Origin: Xenopus tropicalis
Taxonomy: Eukaryota > Chordata > Amphibia > Anura > Pipidae
Length of the DNA stretch: 64,000 bases
Reading direction: 5' to 3'
Assembly (NCBI RefSeq): GCF_000004195.4
Contig: NC_030679.2
Coordinates: forward strand, 21,729,212-21,793,211
A program made the translations under genes and the position numbers. Position 1 is the first letter of the stretch. Every line of letters begins with the position of its first letter. The notes beneath the pieces were generated by a model that saw only the letters and a list, made by a program, of their open reading frames with translations, was not told the DNA's origin and did no database searches. Shown here piece by piece: positions 45,802 through 55,480 of the stretch.

Positions 45802-45963
45802 CAGGGGCGCTGCTGCCATGAGCAGTTCCTGGACTTTTTTAAACCGGAAATTCTGCTCTTCTAGTACAGGGTGCATAGTGATGTGGGCCCCCCCAGGCCC
45901 CCTCCGGCACAGTAAAAGTAAGCGTGGAGGGTGGCATCGGGAAAGCCGCCTCAGAGGGCGTTA
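45802..45963. mobile_element. caggggc hAT-like MITE, right-truncated
   Basis: CAGGGGCGCTGCTGCCATGA through CCCCCCAGGCCCCCTCCGGC and AGTAAAAGTAAGCGTGGAGG parallels 41283-41501. It stops near GCCTCAGAGGGCGTT without the GGCCAAAAACGCCCCTG terminus. Confidence 0.7.
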
Positions 45964-46304
45964 GGTGTAGAAATGCAGATGAGCTGACCATACACGCACC
46001 AATATAAATCTTACCAAACATAGTTTTGAACAATTTTGGACCGTGTGTAGGCTCTGAATGATCGTCCCGACAATTTTCATACCATGGTGATCAGTTGTTT
46101 AGCTGAGCGAACAGGTTAAAAAATTTCAGTCGGATAACAATAGAATCTGCACATGTATTGCCTATCTGACAATAACCGTGGGGGACCTACAATATATTTC
46201 TGGGACATAACTTTATTATGATTGTTGTCTGGCAAAATCCAATGGGCAAAACATTGTAAGATTTGGGGTTTTTATGGACCGTAATCCTACAATTTCAGTC
46301 TAAA

Positions 46305-46608
46305 GCTGTCCATACACGGGCAGATCCGCTCGCTTGGTGATGTCGCCAAGCGAGCGGATCTTCACCCGATATCCCCACCTACGGGTGGCGATATCGGGGA
46401 GGCATGTAGGCGAATTTGATCGTTTGGCCCTGGGGCCAAACGATCGAATTCTGCACGCGGCAATGGGGCAGTCGGTTCGGGGACCACATCAACGAGCCGA
46501 TGAGGTCCCCGATCCGACTGGATTTTCTAACCTGGCCGATCGATATCTGGCCAATTTCAGGCCAAGGGACCGATATCAGCAGCTATAATCGGCCCGTGTA
46601 TGGGGACC
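46305..46608. mobile_element. GTCCATACACGG / GATATC MITE (cluster member 1)
   Basis: Left GCTGTCCATACACGGGCAGA, right GGCCCGTGTATGGGGACC. Contains GATCCGCTCGCTTGG / CCAAGCGAGCGGATC, CCCGATATCCCCACC / GGTGGCGATATCGGGG and CGTTTGGCCCTGGGGCCAAACG. Each pair forms an internal hairpin. CG dinucleotides are preserved. Open frames across it are by-products of the palindromes. Confidence 0.85.
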
Positions 46609-46624
46609 TTAAATGTTAGTTTAA

Positions 46625-46838
46625 GGGCTCTGGTACACGGGGAGATTAGTCGCCCGCGGCAAAACTCCCTGCTCGCGGGCGACTAATCTCCCCGAGTTGC
46701 CTTCCCCCTGCCATCCCACCGGCGAACATGTAAGTCGCCGGCGGGATGGCACACGCGGCGGCGCGATTTTGCGCAAATCGCCGAAAAAGACTCGCGAGTT
46801 TTGCCGCGGGCGACTAATCTCCTCGTGTACCAGAGCCC
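46625..46838. mobile_element. CG-rich GGGCTCTGG MITE (cluster member 2)
   Basis: TTAA precedes GGGCTCTGGTACACGGGGAG and TTAG follows GTACCAGAGCCC. The central GCCATCCCACCGGCG / CGCCGGCGGGATGGC arms pair. Left and right outer arms pair for about 60 bases. Only 16 bases separate it from member 1. Confidence 0.85.
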
Positions 46839-46923
46839 TTAGATCATTGCATTAAAACATATGATTGATATCGACATGTTCATTGTAGGATGACTAAAAT
46901 CTAAACATGTATGGCAAGTTTAA

Positions 46924-47152
46924 GGGCTCTGGCACACGTGGAGATTAGTCGCCCGCGACAAATCTCCCTGTTCGCGGGCGACTAATCTCCCCGAGTTGCC
47001 ATCCCACCGGCGACAATGTAAGTCGCTGGTGGGATGGCACACGCGGCTGCGCAATTACATTGTCGCTGGTGGGATGGCAATTCGGGGAGATAAGTCGCCC
47101 GCAAACAGGGAGACTTGTCACGGGCGACTAATCTCCCCGTGTGCCAGAGCCC
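46924..47152. mobile_element. CG-rich GGGCTCTGG MITE (cluster member 3)
   Basis: GGGCTCTGGCACACGTGGAG at the left and CCCCGTGTGCCAGAGCCC at the right, with TTAA on both sides (46920-46923, 47153-47156). Other copies show only TTA or TAA, so the duplication length (3 or 4) is not settled by this window. Confidence 0.85.
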
Positions 47153-47155
47153 TTA

Positions 47156-47475
47156 AGGTGGCCATACACGAGCAGATCCGCTCGCTTGGCGACCCCCGAT
47201 ATCCCCACCTACGGGTGGGCGATATCGGGGACCATTTAGGTAAAAAAAATAATAATCCGATCGTTTGGCCCTGGGGCCAGACGATCGGATTATGTGGGCG
47301 GCAATGGGGCAGTCGGATCGGGGACCGCATCAACGAGCCGATGCGGTCCCCGATCCGACCAGATTTTCTAACCTGGCCGATCGAGATCTGGCCAATTTCA
47401 GGCCAGATATCGGTCGGCCAGGCCGCTCTGCTCTCCCCATACACGGGCCGAAAGTCGGCCCGTGTATGGCCACCT
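47156..47475. mobile_element. AGGTGGCCATACAC / GATATC MITE (cluster member 4)
   Basis: Starts AGGTGGCCATACACGAGCAG and ends CCGTGTATGGCCACCT with TTA on both sides (47153-47155, 47476-47478). The TTA on the left is shared with the end of member 3, so one inserted at the border of the other. The internal hairpins are as in member 1. This is the most complete copy of the family here. Confidence 0.9.
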
Positions 47476-47781
47476 TTAGGCTTCGTAACTCATGTTGTAT
47501 AGACTATTGTCTACAGATTTCCATAGATTGTAGAATATAGAGGATGTGTAGCCATCAAGGCTTGGTCGCCTAATTAATTTATTTTTAGCAACAATGCAGG
47601 GAAATCTATAGAGTGATATGATTTGATAATGGAACAAAGAAACCCTTAAACAAATAAACAAACAGTGGCTAAAACCTTCACTTTTCACTGGTTACGGAAA
47701 TTAGCATCATTTTGAAAAAATCATTATAGCTGAGATTTACAGATGTATGTGCTAGTCACTAGGTTACTGGAAAATATTTTC

Positions 47782-47943
47782 TAGCCACGATTATAAATGG
47801 TTCTATATAACATATTTTATATATACTAGCTATGATTAAAAATGGTTCTATATAACATATTTTATATATACTAGCTATGATTAAAAATGGTTCTATATAA
47901 CATATTTTATATAAACTAGGCATGATTATAAATGGTTCTATTT
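47782..47943. repeat. 45-bp tandem repeat, 3.6 copies
   Basis: Units start at 47782, 47827, 47872 and 47917, each TAGCTATGATTAAAAATGGT followed by TCTATATAACATATTTTATA and TATAC. The outer units carry a few changes. Since 45 is a multiple of three, the minus strand reads as an Ile/Tyr-rich repeated peptide, an artefact. Confidence 0.95.
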
Positions 47944-49036
47944 TACAATGTTTAAACAAACACTCTTGCATCGTAAATGTGGCATTTAGCATAACTATAC
48001 TAGTTTGCATCAAGTCTAATGTTTTGACTCCTGTAGTCTTGCTTATGCTGCTTTTGTTTGCATTTCCTTTTAACCAACCAGATTGGCTAAGGTATTTCCT
48101 TGCCATAATGTTAGGAGCTATAAAATGTAATGCTCTTAAGTTAAAGACAATACAGTAAAAGTTAAGATGAAAAAAAAAACCCCACAGAAAGTGACATTTT
48201 GATTAATTAATAATTCAATTTGTTACATGTAAGTGGTTTCGTAATCTGAAACGCATAATTTATGGTTCCTCCTTTCTTCTGTGCAGACAGACGCCATCCC
48301 CTGCCAGCTCTTTTTTGCTCTTCCTTCAAGCCTCCAGCTTGGTGTATGAACAGCAGAACATAGGCTTTACCCTCTGGACTCGCTACTCTTAGACTCAAAA
48401 GTCATTGGGTTCAAATATTGGCTTGGTGGGGGGGGGGGGGGTGTTAGTACCTACATATATATAATAGGTTTCAGGTTTTTTTTCTTTCTTCTTTAAGTAA
48501 GCACTTGGCTGATACCAATTCTGAATTCTAAAATATGAATGCACAAGATAAAACATGGCAGAGCCTTGATGCCTGTGTGATTTTTAGGGAGTCACACCAG
48601 CCTGGGCCAGAAGATTAGTTCCATCACTCCGGGGGGCCCAACAAATGAAAACAAAAAACGCACTGCACAATGGAACAAAGCCAAAAAGTAGTTCACAGAC
48701 TGAATATGACCTTTAGTGAAGGGTGCAATTCAAAAATGGTGCATATGGTACATTCCTGGTAACACTGCTTGTAAGAGAATTATTTTCATGCAGTTAGGTA
48801 TATTTCCAGTTTTAATTATTGCTCCCCAAGTGGATGAAACTATATACATATATACATATGCACTAATGATGTGCAGGCCAGTTTTTTTTAAACTACGCCA
48901 ACCCAAACCCACCCTAACCCAACCTGAGACTGACTGTTATGCCAATTTTTATATCTGTGATTGCCCCATCTCTGACATCACTGAAGTGGGTGGGGTGGGT
49001 GAGGACAAGTAGAAAACCTTGGCTCTTTAAGCTAAC
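47944..49036. other. Stretch without a recognised gene or repeat
   Basis: AT-rich sequence with a poly-G run (48427-48440). Open frames at 48716-49012 and 48207-48398 show no domain. Confidence 0.4.
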
Positions 49037-49328
49037 AGGCGCTGCCACCCAAGGTGAGTTTCTCAACTTGCCTCATGGCTGTAGCACCCCTACACACACA
49101 CATGTTTATTTATTAACTAAAATGTAAATATTGCTCTTATCGCATCCAGCCAGGTGACTGCTTTCACTATTCAAACTACACTAGACCACCAGAAACTTAC
49201 TGGTGTTTGGTTGCCATTGGTTACTAGAACAGTGCAAACATTTTCCCATGCAACGTAATGCCCTACTATGTGTCCTCACACCTGCTCAATCTAATGTTTT
49301 GTTTTTTTTGGTTGTTCCTTTGTTTTAG

Positions 49329-49825
49329 GAAACAGAACAGGAGGAACTGATCTCAGGAAAAGACTGAAAGGAAGAAGGTGAAATTATCCCAGAGGGCAAG
49401 CAGACAAACTATTAAAAAATCAGCAAGTGGTTTGCCGGACCCCAAACCTGTTCATACAGCAGCTTGTCCTGTGGCCAATATTTCCTTTGGAGAAGTGCCT
49501 ATTTGATTTTACATATCCCCATCCTCTCTACCCTTAACTTCCAAAAAAGCCTAGGGAAAAAAAAAAAGCATTATGCTATTGCTGCAAGTAATAGAATAGA
49601 TCTACAATGCTTCCTTTGCAGTGGAAAAAATGATGTTCTAATCCCTGTGGTTATCAGTAATATATTTGGTTTTTGTCAGATAATGCAAACCTAAATGATA
49701 CACCTTGGTCAACTTGAAAGGGCCACATTTTAAGTAGAAAAGGAAGTCTGGCGAGTATGAAAGGTGATTTGATGAGGAGCTGGTGTAAACAATTGGAGCA
49801 TTAAAGGAGATTTTGTGAAGAAGGA
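49329..49825 (+). other. 5' untranslated part of the coding exon
   Basis: A strong acceptor (long T/G-rich tract, then TTTGTTTTAG at 49319-49328) opens the exon at GAAACAGAACAGGAGGAACT. The following 497 bases hold several short upstream frames and stops, ending with an in-frame TAA at 49802-49804. Alternative acceptors TTCCTTTGCAG (49620) and TTTTTGTCAG (49680) could shorten the leader. A spliced leader of this kind implies at least one upstream first exon. Confidence 0.55.
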
Positions 49826-50267
49826 ATGATGCTGAAAGCAGATGTGTCTTCTTTAAACACCTTGGGTGGTCCCTTGGTGGTACATACCCATTCCTTAATG
49901 GAATCTGAGCAGAATGAAATGATTGGACATGAATCTTGGGTAAGAACCAATGAAAATTCAGATCTTAACGACGATGATGATGTTTTTAAGAGTCCTCAGG
50001 AAACCGATTGTAACCAAACAACCCACTGGGAATTAAATGACCAAGAACCAGTGGACAATAGAAATGAGATGCCTATCTTGACTACCAACAGAGACACATC
50101 GAGTTCGCCCGTGCCTATATCCTCCAATGCACCTACAGCTGAATCGGTTAAAACATTGTTGAAGATTGTCCCCATTGCTAACAAGCCTGAAGAAGTGTAC
50201 AAGTCATCTTGGAAGACTGTGCCATCCCCCAAGCTAAAATTAAACTTTCAGCAGCCCAAGAAGTCTT
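49826..50267 (+). CDS. N-terminal coding exon of an unidentified protein
   Basis: ATG at 49826 (a second ATG follows at once) opens 147 codons plus one base, up to TCTT|GTAAGTTATC, a strong donor at 50268; read-through would stop at 50320. An in-frame TAA at 49802 fixes the start to one of the two ATGs. The residues are polar and probably disordered: an acidic region with DDDD near 49-52, SSSPVPISS near 92-100, then a basic end (KSSWKTVPSPKLKLNFQQPK, about 126-145). There are no cysteine/histidine pairs, membrane segment or signal peptide. The acidic-then-basic layout would suit a nuclear regulator, which is inference. Exon 3 would continue in phase 1 and was not found before 64000. Confidence 0.65.
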
Positions 50268-50356
50268 GTAAGTTATCTTCACTTCTCATGTCTACTTATT
50301 ATCCTTCACATGACAAGTAAAAGGAAATATTTATATTAATGTTTTACTTAGGGTTA

Positions 50357-50488
50357 TGTAATAAAAGTTTGCCCAGGAGCAGTATCGCATAGCAGCCAAT
50401 CAGCGGGTAAATCACCTGTTTAAAAGCAAACATTTTATTGGTTGCTATGGGTTACTGCTACTGGGCAAACTTAGAGCCTTTTATTACA
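50357..50488. mobile_element. GTTTGCCC hairpin MITE
   Basis: ATGTAATAAAAGTTTGCCCA at the left pairs with GGGCAAACTTAG..CTTTTATTACAT at the right. Inside, CAGCCAATCAGC and TTGGTTGCTATGGGTTACTG are typical of this abundant frog repeat. It lies 89 bases into the intron after the coding exon. Confidence 0.75.
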
Positions 50489-50503
50489 TATGGGGAAAGT
50501 GTG

Positions 50504-50533
<30 letters not shown>
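50504..50533. repeat. (TA)n microsatellite
   Basis: About 30 bases of TA immediately precede the palindrome at 50534. Confidence 0.9.
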
Positions 50534-50535
<2 letters not shown>

Positions 50536-50666
50536 CAACAAAGAGATCCACACTCACAGGACTTATAGAATTAATATGGTGTTTATTGAGAAGACTTAAT
50601 TGAGTCTTCTCAATAAACACCATATTAATTCTATAAGTCCTGTGAGTGCAGATCTCTTCGTTGCTG
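50534..50666. mobile_element. Near-perfect fold-back palindrome beside (TA)n
   Basis: AGCAACAAAGAGATCCACAC .. GAGAAGACTTA is mirrored by TGAGTCTTCTC .. GTGAGTGCAGATCTCTTCGTTGCT, giving arms of about 62 bp with very few mismatches and a tiny loop. Such length and identity imply a recent origin or strong maintenance. It shares the AATAAAC..GTGAGTGC layout with the neighbouring ribozyme-like elements. Confidence 0.8.
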
Positions 50667-50742
50667 TATCTAATTCTTCACCTGGACCTGCACCCAGTCT
50701 ATTGTGACCCAAGTGACATGAGTGCCCGCTCTCTCCTGATGT

Positions 50743-50759
50743 ATATATATATATATATA
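50743..50759. repeat. Short (TA)n tract
   Basis: Seventeen bases of TA separate the palindrome region from the next fold-back element. Confidence 0.85.
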
Positions 50760-50967
50760 GTCTGCAGAGAATTGGCACTCACCACATCAAAGCACTCGCC
50801 GGGGGCTGACCAAGGAATACAAAGCACATGTATAGAGAGCACTCACGGCATTATAGTGTAGAAAAAGTCCGTTTATTTAGTCAACGCATTAACGCGTTTC
50901 AATCCCCACAGGATCGTCATCAGGAACTGATGATGATCATGTGGCGATCGAAACGCATTGATGCGGT

Positions 50968-50971
<4 letters not shown>
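50760..50971. mobile_element. Fold-back element with hammerhead-like cores on both strands
   Basis: The minus strand reads CTGATGA (50923-50917), a stem, GAAAC (50900-50896), then ACGC..GCGT and TTGACTAAATAAAC. This is the order of a type I hammerhead: core, helix II, GAAA, helix III, cleavable base. The plus strand carries its own CTGATGA (50927-50933), a GATC/GATC stem and GAAAC (50950-50954) followed by CGCAT/ATGCG. The two cores face each other head to head. TA tracts lie on both sides. Activity is inferred, not shown. Confidence 0.7.

Positions 50972-51012
<41 letters not shown>
50972..51012. repeat. (TA)n microsatellite
   Basis: About 40 bases of TA abut the right edge of the fold-back element. 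Confidence 0.95.
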
Positions 51013-51015
<3 letters not shown>

Positions 51016-52162
51016 GACTATAGTACTATAGCACTAAAGTACACCCCTAGACTCATTCCTATCTATTATACTGTATATTATAAGTAATAATGGTTTTTAG
51101 TGGAAATAAACAGGGGTTGTAGCTCATTCAGGACTCAACATGAAAATATTTCTCATATAAAAAAAATAACAAAATTAAAATAATACGGTGCTGGAAAAAC
51201 AGATATAACCTTTACAGGTAACACAGATTTATGGTCTCACTGGCCCTTTAATACAGTGGCCCATAAAAATATGCTGTTTAGTTCTGTTGTCCTGGGAACG
51301 CTGTTTTACGTGGATAGAAAATGACGACAGAATAAAGTACTAGGTGGTATACCACAGACTGGTATTCAGTAATATGTAGACTTGGCAGTACTGAAATCAG
51401 TGCATCTGTGTTTACTCTGTAACAATGGAAGTGGGTTTGCGATCCAATGACTCATTTATAAAGGGAAAGCATTTTTTGCCCACAATGCACCTTACCCCCC
51501 TTCTTTATGGAGATCAAAGGTCTGCAATGTTGAGGTTTCAGCACCTGCGCCTATCTCCTCCCATGTAGATACATATAAGGCTATAAACATATGCATGCAA
51601 TGTATAGCTTTAATAGAACTAAGCTTGTAATTATTTTAATGTAAGCTTGTGTGCCATAGCATAGAGATATGTTTTTGCCTATTATAACATCAACTGATAG
51701 CATAAAAATGGCCCAGAATTAAAGCCATGACAAGAATGATGTCAGAGTCCTCTTGGAGAGTCATAATATGTTAGATAATACCATAAATTGTCTAATGAGT
51801 GAGATGCAATTAAAGATTTTAGCATGACCAGTGTCCACAGGTGGGATCCCTTATCCATAAACCTGTTATCCAGAAAACTCTGAAGCCCTTTAAAGTAAGA
51901 ATGATACATGCTTATTATTAACATATTTGGTAAGTGGTATCAATGGGCTGGCCATAACTAAACTAGTAATACAGTGATAAGTTTGTTATAATAACTTTAT
52001 TAATGGAAACAGTATCTGGACTTGATCTAAATTTCCACCAAAAGTCTTGCATATTTCTAGATATAATGAAAGCTATCAGGAACAGATTACACTGATAGGT
52101 ATGTTGAGGGTTTCTGTGTTGTGTGGGGCTCTTTTTGGTTGGGAAACTGGAGTTCCTTTTTA
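51013..52162. other. Stretch with one MITE scrap, otherwise nothing recognised
   Basis: At 51840-51890 GGTGGGATCCCTTATCC and CCTGTTATCCAGAAAACTCT are a left-end scrap of the CAGGTATGGGA family. At 52082-52134 a roughly 53-base segment is repeated at 53700-53752. No gene signal. Confidence 0.45.
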
Positions 52163-52356
52163 GGGTGAAGACACACTGGGCTACTAGTAGCAGCTACTTT
52201 TTCAAGGCTACTCCAGAAAATACCCTGCCATAGGCAATACTGAGAATTGCCTCTACTAAAACATATGTAGAGACAATTATCAGTAAATGATCAGCATTGT
52301 CTTTTTTAGTAGCCATGACAAGTAGCTGCTACTAGTAGCTCCGTGTGTCTTCAGCC
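52163..52356. mobile_element. Harbinger-like MITE (GGGTAAAGACAC family), copy 4
   Basis: Starts GGGTGAAGACACACTGGGCT and ends TAGCTCCGTGTGTCTTCAGCC with TTA on both sides (52160-52162, 52357-52359). Orientation of the asymmetric middle (GCAATACTGAGAATTGCCTC) is opposite to copies 1 and 2. Confidence 0.85.
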
Positions 52357-52359
52357 TTA

Positions 52360-52590
52360 GGGCTCTGGTACACGGGAAATTAGTCGCCCGCGACAAATCT
52401 CCCTTGTTGCGGGTGACTAATCTCCCTGATATGACATCCCACCGGCGATTTACATTTTCGCCAGTGGGATGTCATACGTGGCGGCGATTTCCGCAAATCG
52501 TGCCGGTGGGATGTCATATCGGGGAGTTTAGTCGCCCGCAACAAGGGAGATTTGTCGTGGGCGACTAAACTCCCTCGTGTGCCAGAGCCC
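52360..52590. mobile_element. CG-rich GGGCTCTGG MITE sharing a border with its neighbour
   Basis: GGGCTCTGGTACACGGGAAA to GTGTGCCAGAGCCC, with TTA at 52357-52359 and 52591-52593. The left TTA is also the right target copy of the element at 52163, so one inserted exactly at the edge of the other. The inner arms CATCCCACCGGCGATT and GCCGGTGGGATGTCAT pair. Confidence 0.85.
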
Positions 52591-52914
52591 TTAAGGTTCC
52601 TGATGGACAGAATAAATGTGATTAGGAATGCTAAATGAAAGAGTTAAAGTAAGGCTATATTAAAATAATGCAGGCTGTGCAGAATATCCAGTGTCTGTAT
52701 ATTATATCCCTAGTTTCAAACAGTCCATATAATCCGTATAATATAATAATAATATAATATGTTTCCCTTTAAAACATATTTGAAGTAGGAGCTTGTTTTT
52801 GTCTGATGATGATGAATGTAATGTTCTAGCTGGGTGTTTTCATTTAAAATGAGCTAACCATTGGATAGCCACAGGTCATAATGAATATATATGTCAACTA
52901 AAACGTGTAGTAAT

Positions 52915-53045
52915 GATCCATTCTTGGCATTTTAAAGGCCCTTTATCTTTAAACGCTGCAGATAAAAGTGCAGTATATGGCATGGAAATATTCACGACTG
53001 GATCATTATCGCACTGATGACATGGAGTTAGTTGACATCTCCGCT
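52915..53045. mobile_element. Decayed CAGAGCTGTCAACC MITE
   Basis: TGATCCATTC on the left and GACTGGATCATTATCGCACT, GACATGGAGTTAGTTGACAT on the right follow the 19693 and 45267 copies. Both termini are eroded and a short insertion lies in the middle. Confidence 0.5.
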
Positions 53046-53543
53046 ATCCTTAACAGATTTTAATTGGCCCATTGGGAATTGCGAGATGTGTTGTCGTGGC
53101 TGGCATCAAGCAGGCAAAATGATATTCAGTAACCCCATTTGCTGCTTTCTGCATGATACAGTATGTCTGCGCAAAGCAGAGTCTATAAATCATTGTTTTA
53201 CGATGCTGACATAACCCTGAGTAGTCTATGAATCAAACTGTGCCATATTTCTTATTTGTTTCAGTGCAGTTTAATGATGGAAAATACATATTTCCATGTT
53301 TATTCAGCTTGACAGACTCATGGTCATCTGTCTGCAATAAAAATAATGATTTGTTTTGGTTACATATTTGGAGAGCCCAATTGTTTCTGCATCTGGAGCC
53401 CAGATATTTTGGCGGTTTATTTAGAAATGTATCTTGTTTATTTTATGTTTTAAGGAAAGAGTAGAAATCTCTGTGTACAAAAGGCAGCATTAAAGTGTGT
53501 GTGTAAATCCTTCTTCTCATGGTTTGACATTGGGTTTCCTTTA

Positions 53544-53765
53544 TTAAAGGAGTAGTTTACCTCTACAATTACAATATTTAACATCAATGTTTTGTCCTTC
53601 CTCCATTGCAAGGATTCCAAATGATGCAGAAAGAAAAGAACTGTTTTGCAGCTGGATTTCAGCATATAAAAATGGTATTGACTCATACTTTTTCAATGAA
53701 CAGATTACAGTGATAGGTATATTAGGGGTTTCTGTGTTGTGTGGGGCTCTTTTACAAATTTTGTT
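53544..53765. mobile_element. TTAAAGGAGTAGTTTACC dispersed repeat
   Basis: Starts with the T2-like TTAAAGGAGTAGTTTACCTC. The 53700-53752 segment repeats 52082-52134 nearly exactly (GGGTTTCTGTGTTGTGTGGG core). An 84-codon frame crosses it (53587-53841) but has no recognisable domain. Confidence 0.5.
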
Positions 53766-55261
53766 CCCCTTTATAATGAACATTTATATAAAAACATTTT
53801 ACAAATATCCAAATCAGTTTTATATAACCTTAGGATATTAATGTCTACCTCCAAGTCTGATTATTCTAATTGTTTCACTTCTTCTATATACAGATTGTGA
53901 CAGTAATTCTCAGTTCTTATTCTTCTGTGTGTGTGTGTTTACTTTGTAACAGTGTTTTGTGGCTTTTATTGTATTCTGTCTCTTGTGCGGGGTCACTGGG
54001 CTGTGTCTGTTACTTCTATCTCCAGACTTGGCTGTCACCACACTGTGAATGGCAGTCTTAGAAGGGAAGTGGGTCTGCTATGTCAACACAAAGGGGAAGG
54101 GATTTGAAAGTCTAATCAATTAAAAATAAATTGTCTCTTTTTTAAAATGTTTTCATAGAAACCATTAGGAATATATTTTGTGAGTGGTGAGTTGCCTTGA
54201 GGAGAACAATAATATTGTGAAATCAGATTTTGTTAGCCAAGTACTAGCTGTCTCAAAGATGCTTTTAGAAGGCTAAAAAAAGAAGGTGTTTGTATGCCTT
54301 GATAGTTATATCATGGGAAATTTGGGTGGAGTCTGATTTTGACAGAATACAATCAGGCATATGAAAAGTGACCATCATGTCCTTGTTAGTGTCTAGTGCC
54401 AGAGGGCTAGACTTTTTGGCTTTACTGACCCCTTTGTTAGTTACATGGTCCACATAGTTACATGGTCCAGACCTGTAACTTTTTGAATTTGATTAAAGTA
54501 CGCCGTAGAAGGTTGGACAGAGCTTAGTACACACTAGGTACCCTCAGGCTGCTGGCAAAGTGGGTGTATCCTCTATTAATATTTTCAGCCATAAGAGACG
54601 TGCCCAAATCCACAGCTGCTAAATAATTCACATCAATGGATATGAATGAGAGGAGTTTAATGGTGCTTTTCAAGCTGAAAACTCTCAAGTTTGTTTTTTG
54701 GGGCTGAAAATTTCTAGTAGAAGTGGAACCATGCATATATTTTTGAAGGTATTTGGAAGCCGCAGTAGCAGTTTTGGGCACTACATCAAAATACAATAGA
54801 CCCAATGTCTCTCTTGGGCTATGAAATGTCTGGTCAAAATGATTCTTACAGACTGCAAATCTCCATGGCCAGATGGTGAGAAGAGAAGGTCAAGAATACA
54901 GGAACTTTCAGCTATTTTCAGGTATTTCTATTCATGCAGCGGGGTCATTATAGCCAGGCACCTTGGATGCCAATTAAATTGGCCTGGCACTGAACATAGT
55001 TAGGATTATTAGGAAGCACTGTGGAGATCAGGGCTTAGCTTTGAACTGGAGTATTGGGTGACAAGAACCACTAGAGAACACAGCATATAAGGTATTCCAC
55101 ATATAAGGTGTCCCCCAGTCTCTCCAAGAGCTCCATGGATTTCTTTGTGTGACATCAACACTCACAACGTCTGCATTCAGGCTTCACAGATTTATTATAG
55201 TCAACACCCAAGCCTCACCCAGTTGAAATAACATTTCAAATACACATTCTTGCACTGCTTT
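53766..55261. other. Stretch without a recognised gene or repeat
   Basis: AT-rich sequence. Frames on either strand (for example 54524-54805 minus) are short and without motifs. GTTACATGGTCCA is locally doubled at 54440-54472. Confidence 0.4.
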
Positions 55262-55286
55262 ACATATATATATATATATATATATA
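55262..55286. repeat. (TA)n microsatellite
   Basis: About 24 bases of TA at the left edge of the fold-back sequence at 55290-55480. Confidence 0.9.
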
Positions 55287-55289
55287 AAA

Positions 55290-55480
55290 ATGGTCAATGG
55301 CCCAGGTGCTTCCAAACCGAAAGCAAATCCACATGTAAGTGATAGAGTACTGGTGGGACTTAAAAATGTGTGCACATAATTATTGTAATTGGTTTCGGTC
55401 CTACACTTTGAGAAATGTCCTCTGGGTAGGACCGAAAACGTTGGTTTAACACCGATAAATATTTGCATTTGTGATGCTGA
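55290..55480 (+). mobile_element. Fold-back sequence with a degenerate GAAAACGTT hairpin
   Basis: GGTTTCGGTCCTACACTTTG is partly mirrored by GGTAGGACCGAAAACGTTGG. A GTCCT/AGGAC stem precedes GAAAACGTT, as in the ribozyme-like elements. The expected CTGATGA is replaced by CTTTGAGAAA, so this copy is not expected to be a functional hammerhead. Confidence 0.5.

Noticed and set aside
46334..47540. Several frames up to 168 codons on both strands
   Set aside because: They run through palindromic MITEs, whose CG-rich arms happen to lack stops; mirrored frames appear on the opposite strand.
55290..55480. Functional hammerhead at the GAAAACGTT hairpin
   Set aside because: The catalytic CTGATGA is not present (CTTTGAGAAA instead) and there is an extra A in GAAA, so it is listed only as a degenerate relative.
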